64,000 nt of DNA from Kuafuiihalomonas sp964473255 (GCA_964473255.1 CAYYOT010000006.1:1-64000); one strand, 5' to 3'; counted from the stretch's first letter, positions 8,515 to 16,763 are shown. Translations and numbers: made by a program. Notes: generated from the letters alone by a model not told the origin.

Positions 8515-9723
8515 TCACGAGCGGTCCCCGCTCGCCGCTTCTTGCACGGCCTGCCTTCGCACCCGGACGAAGCGTTTGACCGAGGCGTTGTCGGCTTCAG
8601 CCTCGGCTCGAACCAGGCGGGCGGCGGCTTCGGTGTGACGCCCGAGCCTGCCGAGGACGTCGGCCCAGGCGAGATGATAGCCGCAGTAGGTTTCGAGCTT
8701 GGCGCCGTAAAGAGCTTCCAGCTCGCGCATCAGTTCGTGACCGTGCTTCGGTCCGCCGTGCAAGGACCAGGCGACGACGCGGTTCAGGGCGACGATCGGG
8801 GATGGCGTGTGCCGGTAGAGCTCGTCGTAAATCAGGGCGATCTGAAGCCAGTCCGTGTCCGCGGCGCGTCGAGCTTCTCCATGGATGGCGGCGATCGCAG
8901 CCTGCAGCTGATACGGTCCAACCGAGCCCCGACGGAGGGCACGCTGGGCGAGCGATGACCCTTCGGTGATCTTGTCTCGATCCCAGAGCGTTCGGTCCTG
9001 CTCATCCAACGGCACCAGTCGACCCTCGGCGTCCAATCGGCCAGAAGACCGTGCTTCGGTGAGGAGCATCAGGGCCACGAGACCCTCGACTTCGGCCTCG
9101 CCCGGCATGAGCATCATGAGCAGTCGGCCCAACCGGATGGCCTCTTCGGTCAAGTGCTGCCGCATCAGACTGGCGCCCGATGATGCAAGATAGCCTTCAT
9201 TGAAGATCAGATAGATGACGGACAGCACCGAGTCGCGCCGTCGGGGAAGCTCGCTGCCTTCGGGAACCTCGAAGGGGATCTTCGCGTCTCGGATCTTCTG
9301 TTTGGCACGAACGAGTCGTTGGGCGATCGTAGGCTGAGGCACCAGGAAAGCGCGCGAGACCTCGAACGTCGACAAGCCGCCCACCGTTCGAAGCGTGAGC
9401 GCGATCTGCGCGTCCGGTGATAGCGCGGGGTGGCAGCAGGTAAAGACCAGGGCCAGTAGATCGGTTTCATCGGGGGTGGGCGACGTGCGACGGGCCTCCT
9501 CCTCGGTGAGCAGAGCGTCGAGCCTGCGCGCCGCCATCCGCCGATGCCGGAGCTTGTCGATGGCCCGGCGCCGGGCGGTGGTGGAGAGCCAGGCGCCAGG
9601 GTTTTCGGGAATCCCGGTGCGGGGCCACGTTTCGAGCGCGGCCTGCACCGCGTCCTGAAGCGGGGGCCTGGGCGCGACGAGCTCGCCGCCTCCCCCCTCA
9701 CTTATGCGCGCCCTCGGCCTCAC
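8515..9723 (-). CDS. ECF42-type RNA polymerase sigma factor, N-terminal sigma2 region frameshifted
   Basis: A 402-residue protein read from a GTG at 9723. It contains late sigma2 (LQDAVQAALETWP, NPGAWLSTTARRRAIDKLR), sigma4 (LSTFEVSRAFLVPQPTIAQRL), the family DUF6596 part (VIYLIFNEGYLASSG) and a TPR-like C-terminal extension, the hallmark of ECF42. The first about 19 residues (rich in Gly/Pro/Arg) do not belong to the family. The missing start of sigma2 is encoded just upstream in another frame (9698-9814). A 46-nt excess between the two blocks (45+1) explains the shift. As drawn it lacks the first half of sigma2 and may be inactive, unless the sequence is wrong. Paired with the DGPF gene 9816-10166. 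Confidence 0.75.
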   Translation of the reverse strand: MRPRARISEGGGGELVAPRPPLQDAVQAALETWPRTGIPENPGAWLSTTARRRAIDKLRHRRMAARRLDALLTEEEARRTSPTPDETDLLALVFTCCHPALSPDAQIALTLRTVGGLSTFEVSRAFLVPQPTIAQRLVRAKQKIRDAKIPFEVPEGSELPRRRDSVLSVIYLIFNEGYLASSGASLMRQHLTEEAIRLGRLLMMLMPGEAEVEGLVALMLLTEARSSGRLDAEGRLVPLDEQDRTLWDRDKITEGSSLAQRALRRGSVGPYQLQAAIAAIHGEARRAADTDWLQIALIYDELYRHTPSPIVALNRVVAWSLHGGPKHGHELMRELEALYGAKLETYCGYHLAWADVLGRLGRHTEAAARLVRAEAEADNASVKRFVRVRRQAVQEAASGDRS

Positions 9724-9814
9724 TCATGCCGCTGATTACCCGCAACAGCGGAGCCAGGACTCGGCCCGACTCGCGCCGGAAGACCTGGTCCAGGACTCGC
9801 GCCGCTGGGTTCAT
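9698..9814 (-). pseudogene. Out-of-frame N-terminal fragment of the ECF42 sigma factor
   Basis: A short frame of 38 codons starting with an ATG 1 nt after the DGPF stop (TGAGATG), where an ECF42 gene normally begins. It encodes MNPAARVLDQVFRRESGRVL and then PLLRVISGMSEAEGA, which matches the standard N-terminus of ECF42 proteins. It runs into TGA after HK instead of continuing into LQDAV. It overlaps the GTG of the main frame by 26 nt. Either a real frameshifting insertion or an assembly error. Confidence 0.7.
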
Positions 9815-9815
9815 C

Positions 9816-10166
9816 TCACTCGAATACCATCACCGGCCGTACTTCGACGGCCCCGGTCTTCGCCTCGGGGATCTTTGCCGCCCAGGCCAGGGCCTCGTCG
9901 AGGTCTTTGCAATCGAACAAGTAGAAGCCTCCCAGTTGCTCCTTGGTCTCGGCGTAGGGGCCGTCCGTGTGCACGGCCCGTCCGTCGCGAACGCGGAGCG
10001 TCGTGGCGGTTCGGATGGGCTGCAGTCCCTCGCCGCCGACGTAGGCTCCAGCCTTCTTCGCGTCTTCGTAAAGCGCGGTGTGCTCGCCGAAGATCGCGCG
10101 AGTCCGCTCTTCGGTGGCCTCGGTCCAGTTCTTCTCGTCGTCGTAAATCAGGCACAGGTATTTCAT
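9816..10166 (-). CDS. DGPF-domain (YCII-related) protein, ECF42 partner
   Basis: A 116-residue YCII-fold protein with the DGPF-family core DGPYAETKEQLGGFYLFD at about residues 68-85 and a typical N-terminus MKYLCLIYDDE. DGPF genes are the standard neighbour of ECF42 sigma factors and are among their predicted targets; their biochemical role is unknown. An AGGAGA ribosome site stands 4 nt before the ATG. Upstream on the same strand lies a sequence fitting the ECF42 promoter (10210-10236). The sigma reading frame begins 1 nt after this stop, so the genes form one transcription unit. Confidence 0.9.
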   Translation of the reverse strand: MKYLCLIYDDEKNWTEATEERTRAIFGEHTALYEDAKKAGAYVGGEGLQPIRTATTLRVRDGRAVHTDGPYAETKEQLGGFYLFDCKDLDEALAWAAKIPEAKTGAVEVRPVMVFE

Positions 10167-10170
10167 GGAT

Positions 10171-10176
10171 TCTCCT
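10171..10176 (-). promoter_or_regulatory. Ribosome binding site of the DGPF gene
   Basis: AGGAGA read on the minus strand, 4 nt upstream of the ATG at 10166. It fixes the start of the DGPF protein. Confidence 0.75.
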
Positions 10177-10209
10177 ATCTGCCGGCATCTGCGCCGGCCT
10201 CGCCCCCAC

Positions 10210-10236
10210 GACGAGCGGAGGCGGCCCGGATCGACA
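10210..10236 (-). promoter_or_regulatory. Predicted ECF42-dependent promoter
   Basis: On the minus strand TGTCGA (10236-10231), a 17-nt spacer, then CGTC (10213-10210). The ECF42 group is known to use TGTCGA at -35 and CGA/TC at -10, and this pair sits about 40 nt upstream of the DGPF-sigma unit. It implies autoregulation of the unit. Found by eye; no experimental support. Confidence 0.65.
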
Positions 10237-10353
10237 TCGACCCTCGTCTTTTTTGGGCGGTTGGTGCCGGGTTAGTCCGATGACGCGTCGCCGGTGACTC
10301 CCGAAGACCGCCCTTTCGGTAACCGCGATCTCCCCGCGGCGTATCGTTTCCAC

Positions 10354-10887
10354 ATGAAGGCTTGGTTTCGATCGTTCGCTTGCTTGTTCGGCGCGGCCGC
10401 GTGTGCCCCGGTGGGGGCCGTCGAAGGCTCAAAGACCTATCCCGTTCAGAAGTCGGCGGAGGAATGGAAGAAAGAGCTGACCCCCGAACAGTACCACGTC
10501 CTCCGGGAGTCGGGCACCGAGCGTGCCTTCACCGGCGCATACTGGAATCACAAAGGTCACGGCACCTACACCTGTGCGGGTTGTGGACAGCCCTTGTTTT
10601 CGTCATCGACGAAGTTCAAGAGCGGAACCGGTTGGCCGAGCTACACCGAGCCCGTCAAGGCGGGCGCCGTCGAAGAGCATCGCGATCTCGCGTTCCAGAT
10701 GGTGCGGACGGAGGTTCGATGTAGCAGCTGCGGAGGTCACCTCGGTCACGTCTTCCCGGATGGTCCTCCGCCGACCGGTCTCCGGTACTGCATCAATTCG
10801 GCCGCTCTCGACTTTCAGCCCAAGGCTACGAAGAAGACTGGTTCCGCGCCCGCTTCCCGACCGAGCTCCCGTCCCGACGCTCCCTGA
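10354..10887 (+). CDS. msrB: Peptide-methionine (R)-S-oxide reductase, exported
   Basis: Reduces methionine-R-sulfoxide in proteins. 177 residues from the ATG at 10354. The N-terminus MKAWFRSFACLFGAAAC looks like a signal or lipoprotein signal, so the enzyme should work in the periplasm. The MsrB domain shows two zinc CxxC pairs (CAGC near 74, CSSC near 122), GTGWPSYTEP, GHLGHVFPDGP and the catalytic cysteine in RYCINS near 145. A Ser/Pro-rich tail of about 20 residues follows. An upstream start at 10294 would put 20 extra residues before the signal and is less likely. Confidence 0.92.
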   Translation: MKAWFRSFACLFGAAACAPVGAVEGSKTYPVQKSAEEWKKELTPEQYHVLRESGTERAFTGAYWNHKGHGTYTCAGCGQPLFSSSTKFKSGTGWPSYTEPVKAGAVEEHRDLAFQMVRTEVRCSSCGGHLGHVFPDGPPPTGLRYCINSAALDFQPKATKKTGSAPASRPSSRPDAP

Positions 10888-10890
10888 CGG

Positions 10891-10935
10891 AATCGCGCGT
10901 CGGTGGCCACGACGGGAAATCGCGCGTCGGTGGCC
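10891..10935 (+). repeat. 18-bp direct repeat downstream of msrB
   Basis: Two exact copies of AATCGCGCGTCGGTGGCC at 10891-10908 and 10918-10935, each preceded by GACGG(G). They lie in the 153-nt spacer between msrB and the Usp gene. Nothing suggests a terminator or a mobile element; possibly a slippage duplication. Confidence 0.7.
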
Positions 10936-11040
10936 GACGAGGTCACCCGGCGGGTGGGGCGTCCCGGGTGGCCGGCCAGATTCGTCTCGACCGCGATTGT
11001 CTAGGTTCCTTCCTCACGTAGCAGGCGTTACAGGTGTTCC

Positions 11041-11988
11041 ATGAGTCGTGCGGTCGGGATCGTCCTCGTCGGCTATGATGGATTCTCTCGTGAGGAGCCA
11101 GTGCCCGTCGCGGCCGTCGAGCTCGCGCGAGCCCACGGGGCTGAACTCCACGTTCTCAACGTCGTGCCGGAAATGCCGCGCGTGACGTGGAAAGCCAAAG
11201 AGGTGGCCGCCGAAGAGCTGCAGCAAGCCTTGGCGGCGCACCGGCAAGCGAAGATGGAGGAGCTCCTCGAGCCGATACGGGCCTCGGGACTTCCAGCTCA
11301 TTGTCGGGTTCGGGCGGGGCGGCCCCAGACCGAGCTGATCCGCGAGGCAACCGAGTGCGGCGCGGACCTTCTCGTCGTCGTCGACGAGCCCATCTTCCGT
11401 GATGGTCGCCGCGGGTTCGGCACCGTCACCACCAAGCTCCTCCGGGAGTGTCCGTGCCCGGTGCTGGCCGTGCGCAGCACGTCTCGCCTCAAGCCGCGCC
11501 GCGTGATCGCAGCCGTCGACGTGCAGCCCTTCGATGACGAGCCGAACACGACGCTCGGCCAGAGGGTCGTCGAGGTGGCGGCTTCGTTGGCTCGCCACGC
11601 GAAAAGCGAGCTGATCATATTCAACGCATGGTCGATGTGGGGCGAGGACCTGCTGCGAAGTCCGTCGCGACTCAAAGACCATGAGGTCGACGATCTCCTG
11701 CGGCGAACCGAGGAGGCGCACCGCCAGCGACTCCAGCAGGTCATCGACGGAAGCCGGCTGGGGGACATCGAGCCCGAGATTCACGTGGCCAAGGGCGAAG
11801 CCCGCCGGATTCTCATCGATGATTACAACGACGAAGGCGACCTGATCGTCATGGGTACGGTCAGTCGAACGGGCCTGCCGGGCGTGGTCATCGGCAATAC
11901 TGCGGAGCGCCTCATCAACAAGCTTCAGTGTGCGGTGCTCGCCGTAAAGCCCGAGGGATTCGTTTCGCCCGTCGCCTCCATCGGCTGA
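11041..11988 (+). CDS. Tandem universal stress protein
   Basis: A 315-residue protein made of two Usp domains (about 1-150 and 155-303). The first begins IVLVGYDGFS; the second ends with the ATP-binding signature GTVSRTGLPGVVIGNTAERL, matching G-2x-G-9x-G-S/T. The first domain's loop is altered (VDEPIFRDGRRGFGTVTTKL), so probably only the second binds nucleotide. It resembles UspE in layout. Stand-alone gene, convergent with the ABC permease genes 80 nt away. The role in stress is inferred from the family. Confidence 0.9.
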   Translation: MSRAVGIVLVGYDGFSREEPVPVAAVELARAHGAELHVLNVVPEMPRVTWKAKEVAAEELQQALAAHRQAKMEELLEPIRASGLPAHCRVRAGRPQTELIREATECGADLLVVVDEPIFRDGRRGFGTVTTKLLRECPCPVLAVRSTSRLKPRRVIAAVDVQPFDDEPNTTLGQRVVEVAASLARHAKSELIIFNAWSMWGEDLLRSPSRLKDHEVDDLLRRTEEAHRQRLQQVIDGSRLGDIEPEIHVAKGEARRILIDDYNDEGDLIVMGTVSRTGLPGVVIGNTAERLINKLQCAVLAVKPEGFVSPVASIG

Positions 11989-12067
11989 GTGCCCTCCGGT
12001 CGATGGCGGCATTGAGGGGTTCGGCTCGGCTGCTGCTCGTGACCCCTGCGGCGACGGAACACCTTTC

Positions 12068-12955
12068 TTACTTGATGCCGCTGTGCATGACCGATTGCAC
12101 AAAGGCGCGCTGGAACAGGATGAAGACGATCAGAACGGGAAGAGTTATGAGCGTCGCGTAGGCCATGATCTCGCCCCAGGCGTTGGTTGGGCCAAAAAAC
12201 TGCTGAATACCCAGCATCACCGGTCGATTGGTTTGGCCTTGGACGACGAGGACCGGCCACAGGTACTGATTCCACATGGCCAGGAAGAGCAGGATCGCCG
12301 AGGTCGCGGTCACTGGACCCGCGTTTGGCATGATGATCGAAGCGTAGATCCGAAAGGGGCCGGCGCCATCCATTCGGGCTGCTTCGTCGAGCTCGACCGG
12401 GATGTCCTTGAAGAACTGATAAAACAGAAAGATCGTGAAGGCGTGGCCGATGAAGGGCACGATCTGGACGTGCAGGGTATTGAACCAGCTGGCCTTCCAT
12501 ACCACCTGGCCACCCTCCAGGGCCAAATACGGAAGCTTCGATACGATCATCATGAGCGGGATGGCCGTGACTTCAAAAGGGATTATGAATAGCGCCAAGA
12601 CCAGGCCCAGCAAGAGTTTTTGGCCGCGCCAGCGCATTCGCTGGAGTCCATAAGCCGCCATGCTGTTCACGACGATCCCCAGGCCGACGGTCACGATGGA
12701 GATGAAGACCGAGTTGAAGAGATAGCGAACGATCCGACTTTTTCGGAAGACGCTGCGATAGTTGTCCAACGAGAGGTCACCTACGGGGAGAAACGCCCGG
12801 ATTGACCGTAGGTCTTCGAAGATCTGGCCTTCGGGCTTCAGCGATGAACTCGCCATGAAGAGAAGCGGTCCGATGAAGAGGCCGCCGACGAGCGCCATCA
12901 GCAAGGGCTGTCCGAATCGCGAGACCGGCTCGCGAACCAGCTCGCTCCCGGTCAC
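12068..12955 (-). CDS. Sugar-type ABC transporter permease (MalG-like)
   Basis: A 295-residue inner-membrane permease with six predicted helices. The EAA loop that contacts the ATPase is visible as ELDEAARMDGAGPFRIY, and the protein ends in QRAFVQSVMHSGIK, typical of carbohydrate (CUT1) importers. It overlaps the upstream permease by 4 nt (ATGA). Last gene of a three-gene operon. No ATPase gene is in the window, so a shared ATPase elsewhere is likely. Substrate unknown. Confidence 0.92.
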   Translation of the reverse strand: MTGSELVREPVSRFGQPLLMALVGGLFIGPLLFMASSSLKPEGQIFEDLRSIRAFLPVGDLSLDNYRSVFRKSRIVRYLFNSVFISIVTVGLGIVVNSMAAYGLQRMRWRGQKLLLGLVLALFIIPFEVTAIPLMMIVSKLPYLALEGGQVVWKASWFNTLHVQIVPFIGHAFTIFLFYQFFKDIPVELDEAARMDGAGPFRIYASIIMPNAGPVTATSAILLFLAMWNQYLWPVLVVQGQTNRPVMLGIQQFFGPTNAWGEIMAYATLITLPVLIVFILFQRAFVQSVMHSGIK

Positions 12956-14016
12956 GGGTCTCGCTCCACGACGGCGCGTTGAAGGAGAGATACGCCGAGG
13001 ACGAGCACGAAGAAAATGACCGCCACCGTCGAGCCATAGGCGATGTCGAGCTCGCGAAAGCCGGTTCGAACCGCGTGAAAGATCAGCGTCGACGTCGAGT
13101 CGTTAGGTCCGCCTTTGGTCATGACGTCGACCTGGATGAAGAGCCCGAAGGCCATGATGGTCGTCGATACGATGACGAAGACCATCGTATTCTTCAGCGA
13201 GGGTAGCGTGACGTATCGAAACTTCTGCCAGCGGTCCGCCCCCTCGAGATCGGCCGCCTCATAGAGGTGCTGATCGATCGACTGCAGTCCGGCCAAGAAG
13301 ATCAACATCTGAAACCCGGCGCCCTGCCAGGCCGACATCACCGCGATCGCCGGCAGAGCCAGCCACTCGCTCCCCAACCAGTCTGCACCCTCGAACCATC
13401 CTCCGGTCAGAGCGGAAAAGAGCTGATTGATGAGGCCCGACTGCGAATTGTAGAGAAACGACCATACGATGGAGACCACCACCATCGACGTCACCACCGG
13501 CGCGAAGTAGAGGGTCCGGAAGATAGTCGTTCCGGGCAGGGCACGATTCACCAGAAGCGCGAGCGCAAGGGCGGTCCCGCACTGAAGTGGAATGACCATC
13601 ACCACGAAGAGAAAGGTGTTGAAGAGCGACCGGTAGAAAACCGGGTCTCTTGCAACGACCACCCACCGCTTTCCGAAGGCCGTCACCGAGCTCAAGCGCT
13701 GGTATCCGGCGTAGCCACCTCGCTCCCTCAAGACGGTCCGGAGCCGCGGATACTTCGGTTCGCCATCGTCGCGGAGCTCGACACGGCCGCCGTCGTCGTG
13801 CAGCGGTTCGAGACCGATCATCCTCACTCCGAGGAGCCGTCGGTAGTTTTCCAGGCCGATGACCCGCGTCGGGTTGGGGCTGAGTAGGCGTTGGTCGGTT
13901 AGCGTGATCCCGAGGGCGAGCAGAAAAGGGATGATCACCGAGAACGATAGAAATCCCAGCGCGGGTACGCAGAACAGGAAGCCGACCCACCCTTCACGTC
14001 GCGTACGGAGCGCCAT
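12952..14016 (-). CDS. Sugar-type ABC transporter permease (MalF-like)
   Basis: A 354-residue permease from the ATG at 14016. The first helix (WVGFLFCVPALGFLSFSVI) is followed by a periplasmic segment of about 90 residues before helix 2, longer than in most CUT1 permeases of this size and rich in charged residues. The EAA loop reads YEAADLEGADRWQKFRYVTLP. It starts 1 nt before the binding-protein gene's stop region ends (14018), so it is tightly coupled. An upstream in-frame extension is low-complexity and was rejected. Confidence 0.92.
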   Translation of the reverse strand: MALRTRREGWVGFLFCVPALGFLSFSVIIPFLLALGITLTDQRLLSPNPTRVIGLENYRRLLGVRMIGLEPLHDDGGRVELRDDGEPKYPRLRTVLRERGGYAGYQRLSSVTAFGKRWVVVARDPVFYRSLFNTFLFVVMVIPLQCGTALALALLVNRALPGTTIFRTLYFAPVVTSMVVVSIVWSFLYNSQSGLINQLFSALTGGWFEGADWLGSEWLALPAIAVMSAWQGAGFQMLIFLAGLQSIDQHLYEAADLEGADRWQKFRYVTLPSLKNTMVFVIVSTTIMAFGLFIQVDVMTKGGPNDSTSTLIFHAVRTGFRELDIAYGSTVAVIFFVLVLGVSLLQRAVVERDP

Positions 14017-14017
14017 C

Positions 14018-15280
14018 CTATTCTTCTCCCCGACCAAAGCCGTAGCCGCGGTTCCGAGCGATGTCGTACTCGATTGCATCGACCGCTTCGTCGAGCGCTT
14101 CGCGGACCGACGTACCGTGGCGAACGTCGAGCATGACCTTGCCGAAGGCCGACGAGATCTTGGGGTAGCCGGGCGTAGCGGGGCGTGGAACCGAGAGGTC
14201 GCGGGCAAACTCGAAGAAGCTTCGCCATCGCCCTTCGGACCGGTAGTCCGGCGTGAGCTCCGCCGCAGCCGCGGTCACCGGAATCAAGCCCGTCGCTCGA
14301 GACATCCGGGCTATCTCTCGAGGACTCATGAGAAAGCGAAGAAACTCGACGGCCCCGTCGACATGGTCGCACGAGCGGCTGATTCCCCACTGCCAGGATC
14401 CTGCTCCAACCCGGGGCCCGTTTCCGAAGTCCACGAAGGGCATGACCACGAGATCGTCCCCGAAGCGCTCGTGATAGCGCTCCGCTACCCAGGAGCCATG
14501 GTAGCTGAAGAACGCCCGCCGCTGCGTGAAGCCGTGCTCGTCGACCGAGGACCGTTCGGTCAGACCCTCTTCAAAGAGCGTCTGATACCACTCGACGACT
14601 CGTACAGCCTCGGGTCCATTGAGGACGCCTTCGGCGTCGAGGAAGGTCGAGCGGTCGATGAGGTCGGCGCCGCCGCTCTGCAGCCACGGTGAGTAGGCAT
14701 AGGTGAGCCACTCGTCCTTCGCCCGGGTATTCAGATCGATCGGAAACTGTTCGGGTCGGACCTTCTTCAGTCGACGCAGGATCCGAAGAAACTCGCCGGC
14801 CTGGTAAGGCGTGGAAGACGTAGCGACGCGGATCCCTTCCTCGGCCAGCTCCGACCGGAGGCCGTACAGTGCGAGCGTGGCGTCGAACTGACCCACGCTG
14901 TAGAGCTCTCCGCGAAATCGCCCCAGTCCGCCGCGCGAGACCGAAGCGGTGAGCGAGGGAGGTAGGAGCCCGTCCAACGATCTGAGGTGGCCGGTCCAGG
15001 CAAAGTTCGGAACCACGGGCTGATCGACGTCGAGGATGCAGGGAAGCTGCTGGGCCAACGCAGCAGCCGTTACCGACTCGGTGTACGAGCCGGACGGTAG
15101 GGTCTCGTAGCGTACTCGCCACCGGGGCTGGGCGGTATTGAAGCGCGCGATGGCGGCGATGCTCTCCGTCAGCTCGGGGCTCTGTGCTTCATGCCGCCAG
15201 AGGACGACTTCGGTCGCGCCATCGCTCGACTCTCCCGGTTGGACGCAGGCGCCGAGACCCAGAAGAATCCACAGCCGCAT
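14018..15280 (-). CDS. ABC transporter extracellular solute-binding lipoprotein
   Basis: A 420-residue solute receptor for the importer formed with the two permeases downstream. Very short lipoprotein signal, with the lipobox LGAC giving Cys12. The body has the family 1 fold: VVLWRHEAQSPELTESIAAIARFN at the start, then a hinge region and SWQWGISRSCDHVDGAVEFLRFL, a typical C-lobe segment. The substrate is probably a saccharide by family. Followed by the MalF-like permease after 1 nt. Confidence 0.9.
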   Translation of the reverse strand: MRLWILLGLGACVQPGESSDGATEVVLWRHEAQSPELTESIAAIARFNTAQPRWRVRYETLPSGSYTESVTAAALAQQLPCILDVDQPVVPNFAWTGHLRSLDGLLPPSLTASVSRGGLGRFRGELYSVGQFDATLALYGLRSELAEEGIRVATSSTPYQAGEFLRILRRLKKVRPEQFPIDLNTRAKDEWLTYAYSPWLQSGGADLIDRSTFLDAEGVLNGPEAVRVVEWYQTLFEEGLTERSSVDEHGFTQRRAFFSYHGSWVAERYHERFGDDLVVMPFVDFGNGPRVGAGSWQWGISRSCDHVDGAVEFLRFLMSPREIARMSRATGLIPVTAAAAELTPDYRSEGRWRSFFEFARDLSVPRPATPGYPKISSAFGKVMLDVRHGTSVREALDEAVDAIEYDIARNRGYGFGRGEE

Positions 15281-15283
15281 CGG

Positions 15284-16129
15284 TCACTCTAGAACCTGGA
15301 GTCGCTGGGCGCGGCCGGCGACGGGTCGGCCTTCGAAGCGAGCGGGACGAGCACCGGTGCCTTCGACTTTGACGAACTCCGTCAGCTCGCGGTCGAGCAG
15401 GTGTGAAGGTCGGACGTTCTTGAGGGCGTTCAGCATGACGCTCCGCACGTGCGGATGCGAGGCCTCGATTTCTCCGAGGAGTCGGGTCATGGCGTCGCGC
15501 TTGAGGCCCTCCTGGGAGCCGCACAGGTTACACGGCAGTATGGGAAAGGCTTGCTCTCGGGCAAAGGCGGCGAGGTCGTCCTCCGCGCACTCGATCAGCG
15601 GCCGGATGACTTCGAAGCGGCCGTCGTTCGTCCGGTACTTGGCGGGCATGGCTTGGAGCTTTCCCGAGTAAAACAGGTTCAGGAGAAAGGTCTCGAGCGC
15701 GTCGTCGCGATGGTGGCCGAGGGCGAGCTTGTTGCAACCGAGACGCTCGGCCACCGAATACAGCACGCCGCGCCGAAGTCGCGAACACAAGGAACAGTAC
15801 GTATCGGCCGAGCTCAGATGCTCGGTGACCACCGAATACGTGTCTTCGGAGACGATCTCGAAGGGCAGGGACCGAGCTTCCAGCCAGCGGCGCAAAGGTT
15901 TTCCGTCGTAGCCGGGCTGACGCTGGTCGAGGTGCACCACCACGAGCTCCACCCGAAAAGGCAGCCGTGGGACCAGGTCACCCAGCAGCGTGACCATGCC
16001 ATAGCTATCTTTGCCTCCGGACAGAGCCAGCAGGATGCGATCGCCGTCTGCGAGCAGTTCATAGCCCTTGCAGGTGCGGCTCAAGCGCGTAAGAAGCTGC
16101 CGCTTCAGGACGGATCTCCGCTCGGCCAT
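15284..16129 (-). CDS. ttcA: tRNA 2-thiocytidine(32) synthetase TtcA
   Basis: ATP-dependent tRNA thiolase that makes s2C32 with a 4Fe-4S cluster. 281 residues from the ATG at 16129. PP-loop SGGKDS at 37-42, cluster cysteines CSLC and CNLC, and the conserved LALGHHRDDALETFLLN and PAKYRTNDGRFEVIRPLI segments are all present. An in-frame GTG lies 9 nt upstream (16138). It is 3 nt from the binding-protein start and in the same direction, although it has no functional link with the importer. Confidence 0.93.
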   Translation of the reverse strand: MAERRSVLKRQLLTRLSRTCKGYELLADGDRILLALSGGKDSYGMVTLLGDLVPRLPFRVELVVVHLDQRQPGYDGKPLRRWLEARSLPFEIVSEDTYSVVTEHLSSADTYCSLCSRLRRGVLYSVAERLGCNKLALGHHRDDALETFLLNLFYSGKLQAMPAKYRTNDGRFEVIRPLIECAEDDLAAFAREQAFPILPCNLCGSQEGLKRDAMTRLLGEIEASHPHVRSVMLNALKNVRPSHLLDRELTEFVKVEGTGARPARFEGRPVAGRAQRLQVLE

Positions 16130-16180
16130 GGGCCGCACGGTAGCGAGCGGGTCGAAGAGGATGAAGCCCTTTTTGCGGCC

Positions 16181-16597
16181 TCAGGCGTGCCGCCTCCGCT
16201 GTCGATCCTCCGCGTAGCGGTGGCGCGTGTAGTGGACGACGTCCCGCAGGTACTCCGCGAGCTCGAAGGCGTGGGCGGGGTCGTGGATCATGAAGCTGGC
16301 CATCCCGCTCGAGCCGGGAATGCGGAATCGACTGCTGCCGGCGATGAACCATAGGCCCGACAGATCCACGCGGACCCCTCGCTTCTTGGGACGCACGCGG
16401 ATGTAGCACAGGGCCCGAGCGTCGCAGTCGAGCCGGCGGTAGGGTGGGGGCCCGGGGGTCATGACTTGGCCTTCGGTGATGCCCATGGAGGCCCCGCACA
16501 GCAGGCGTACGAGCTGTTCGGCCACTGGTTCGAGGCTCTCTCGCACCTCGTCCAGGTCGGGTCGCTTGGGGATGTCGGATCGTGGGTTCGTTTCCAT
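16181..16597 (-). CDS. Conserved-looking small protein of unknown function
   Basis: A 138-residue soluble protein with no signal peptide or membrane helix. I do not recognise the family. The core region RLDCDARALCYIRVRPKKRGVR and the helix HDPAHAFELAEYLRDVVHYTR look like a compact alpha/beta fold. The C-terminus is strongly basic (RHRYAEDRQRRRHA). A perfect GGAGGTGA ribosome site (16605-16612, minus strand) precedes the ATG by about 7 nt, so the gene is real. It precedes ttcA by 51 nt in the same direction. Confidence 0.7.
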   Translation of the reverse strand: METNPRSDIPKRPDLDEVRESLEPVAEQLVRLLCGASMGITEGQVMTPGPPPYRRLDCDARALCYIRVRPKKRGVRVDLSGLWFIAGSSRFRIPGSSGMASFMIHDPAHAFELAEYLRDVVHYTRHRYAEDRQRRRHA

Positions 16598-16628
16598 ACG
16601 TAGTTCACCTCCGCGGCCTTCTCGGCCG

Positions 16629-16763
16629 CACGACCCGTTCTAGAGCAGANNNNNNNNNNGCGTGTCCGGGGGGGGCTGGTGGGGTTTGGGGGTTGGGGGG
16701 TTGATAACCTTAGGTAGTACCCCCCGGCGCACTTCCGGCCCCCACGACCCGTTCTAGAGCAGA
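16629..16763 (+). repeat. 21-bp direct repeat flanking the assembly gap
   Basis: Exact copies of CACGACCCGTTCTAGAGCAGA at 16629-16649 and 16743-16763. The first copy ends directly at the Ns. The pattern fits two contigs sharing a short overlap that was not merged, which is more likely than a biological repeat. Confidence 0.8.
16650..16659. other. Assembly gap (10 N)
   Basis: Ten undetermined bases. The true gap length is unknown; the flanking repeat suggests a scaffold join. Confidence 0.99.

Noticed and set aside
16660..16742. G-quadruplex regulatory element
   Set aside because: The G runs touch an assembly gap and look like low-quality sequence.
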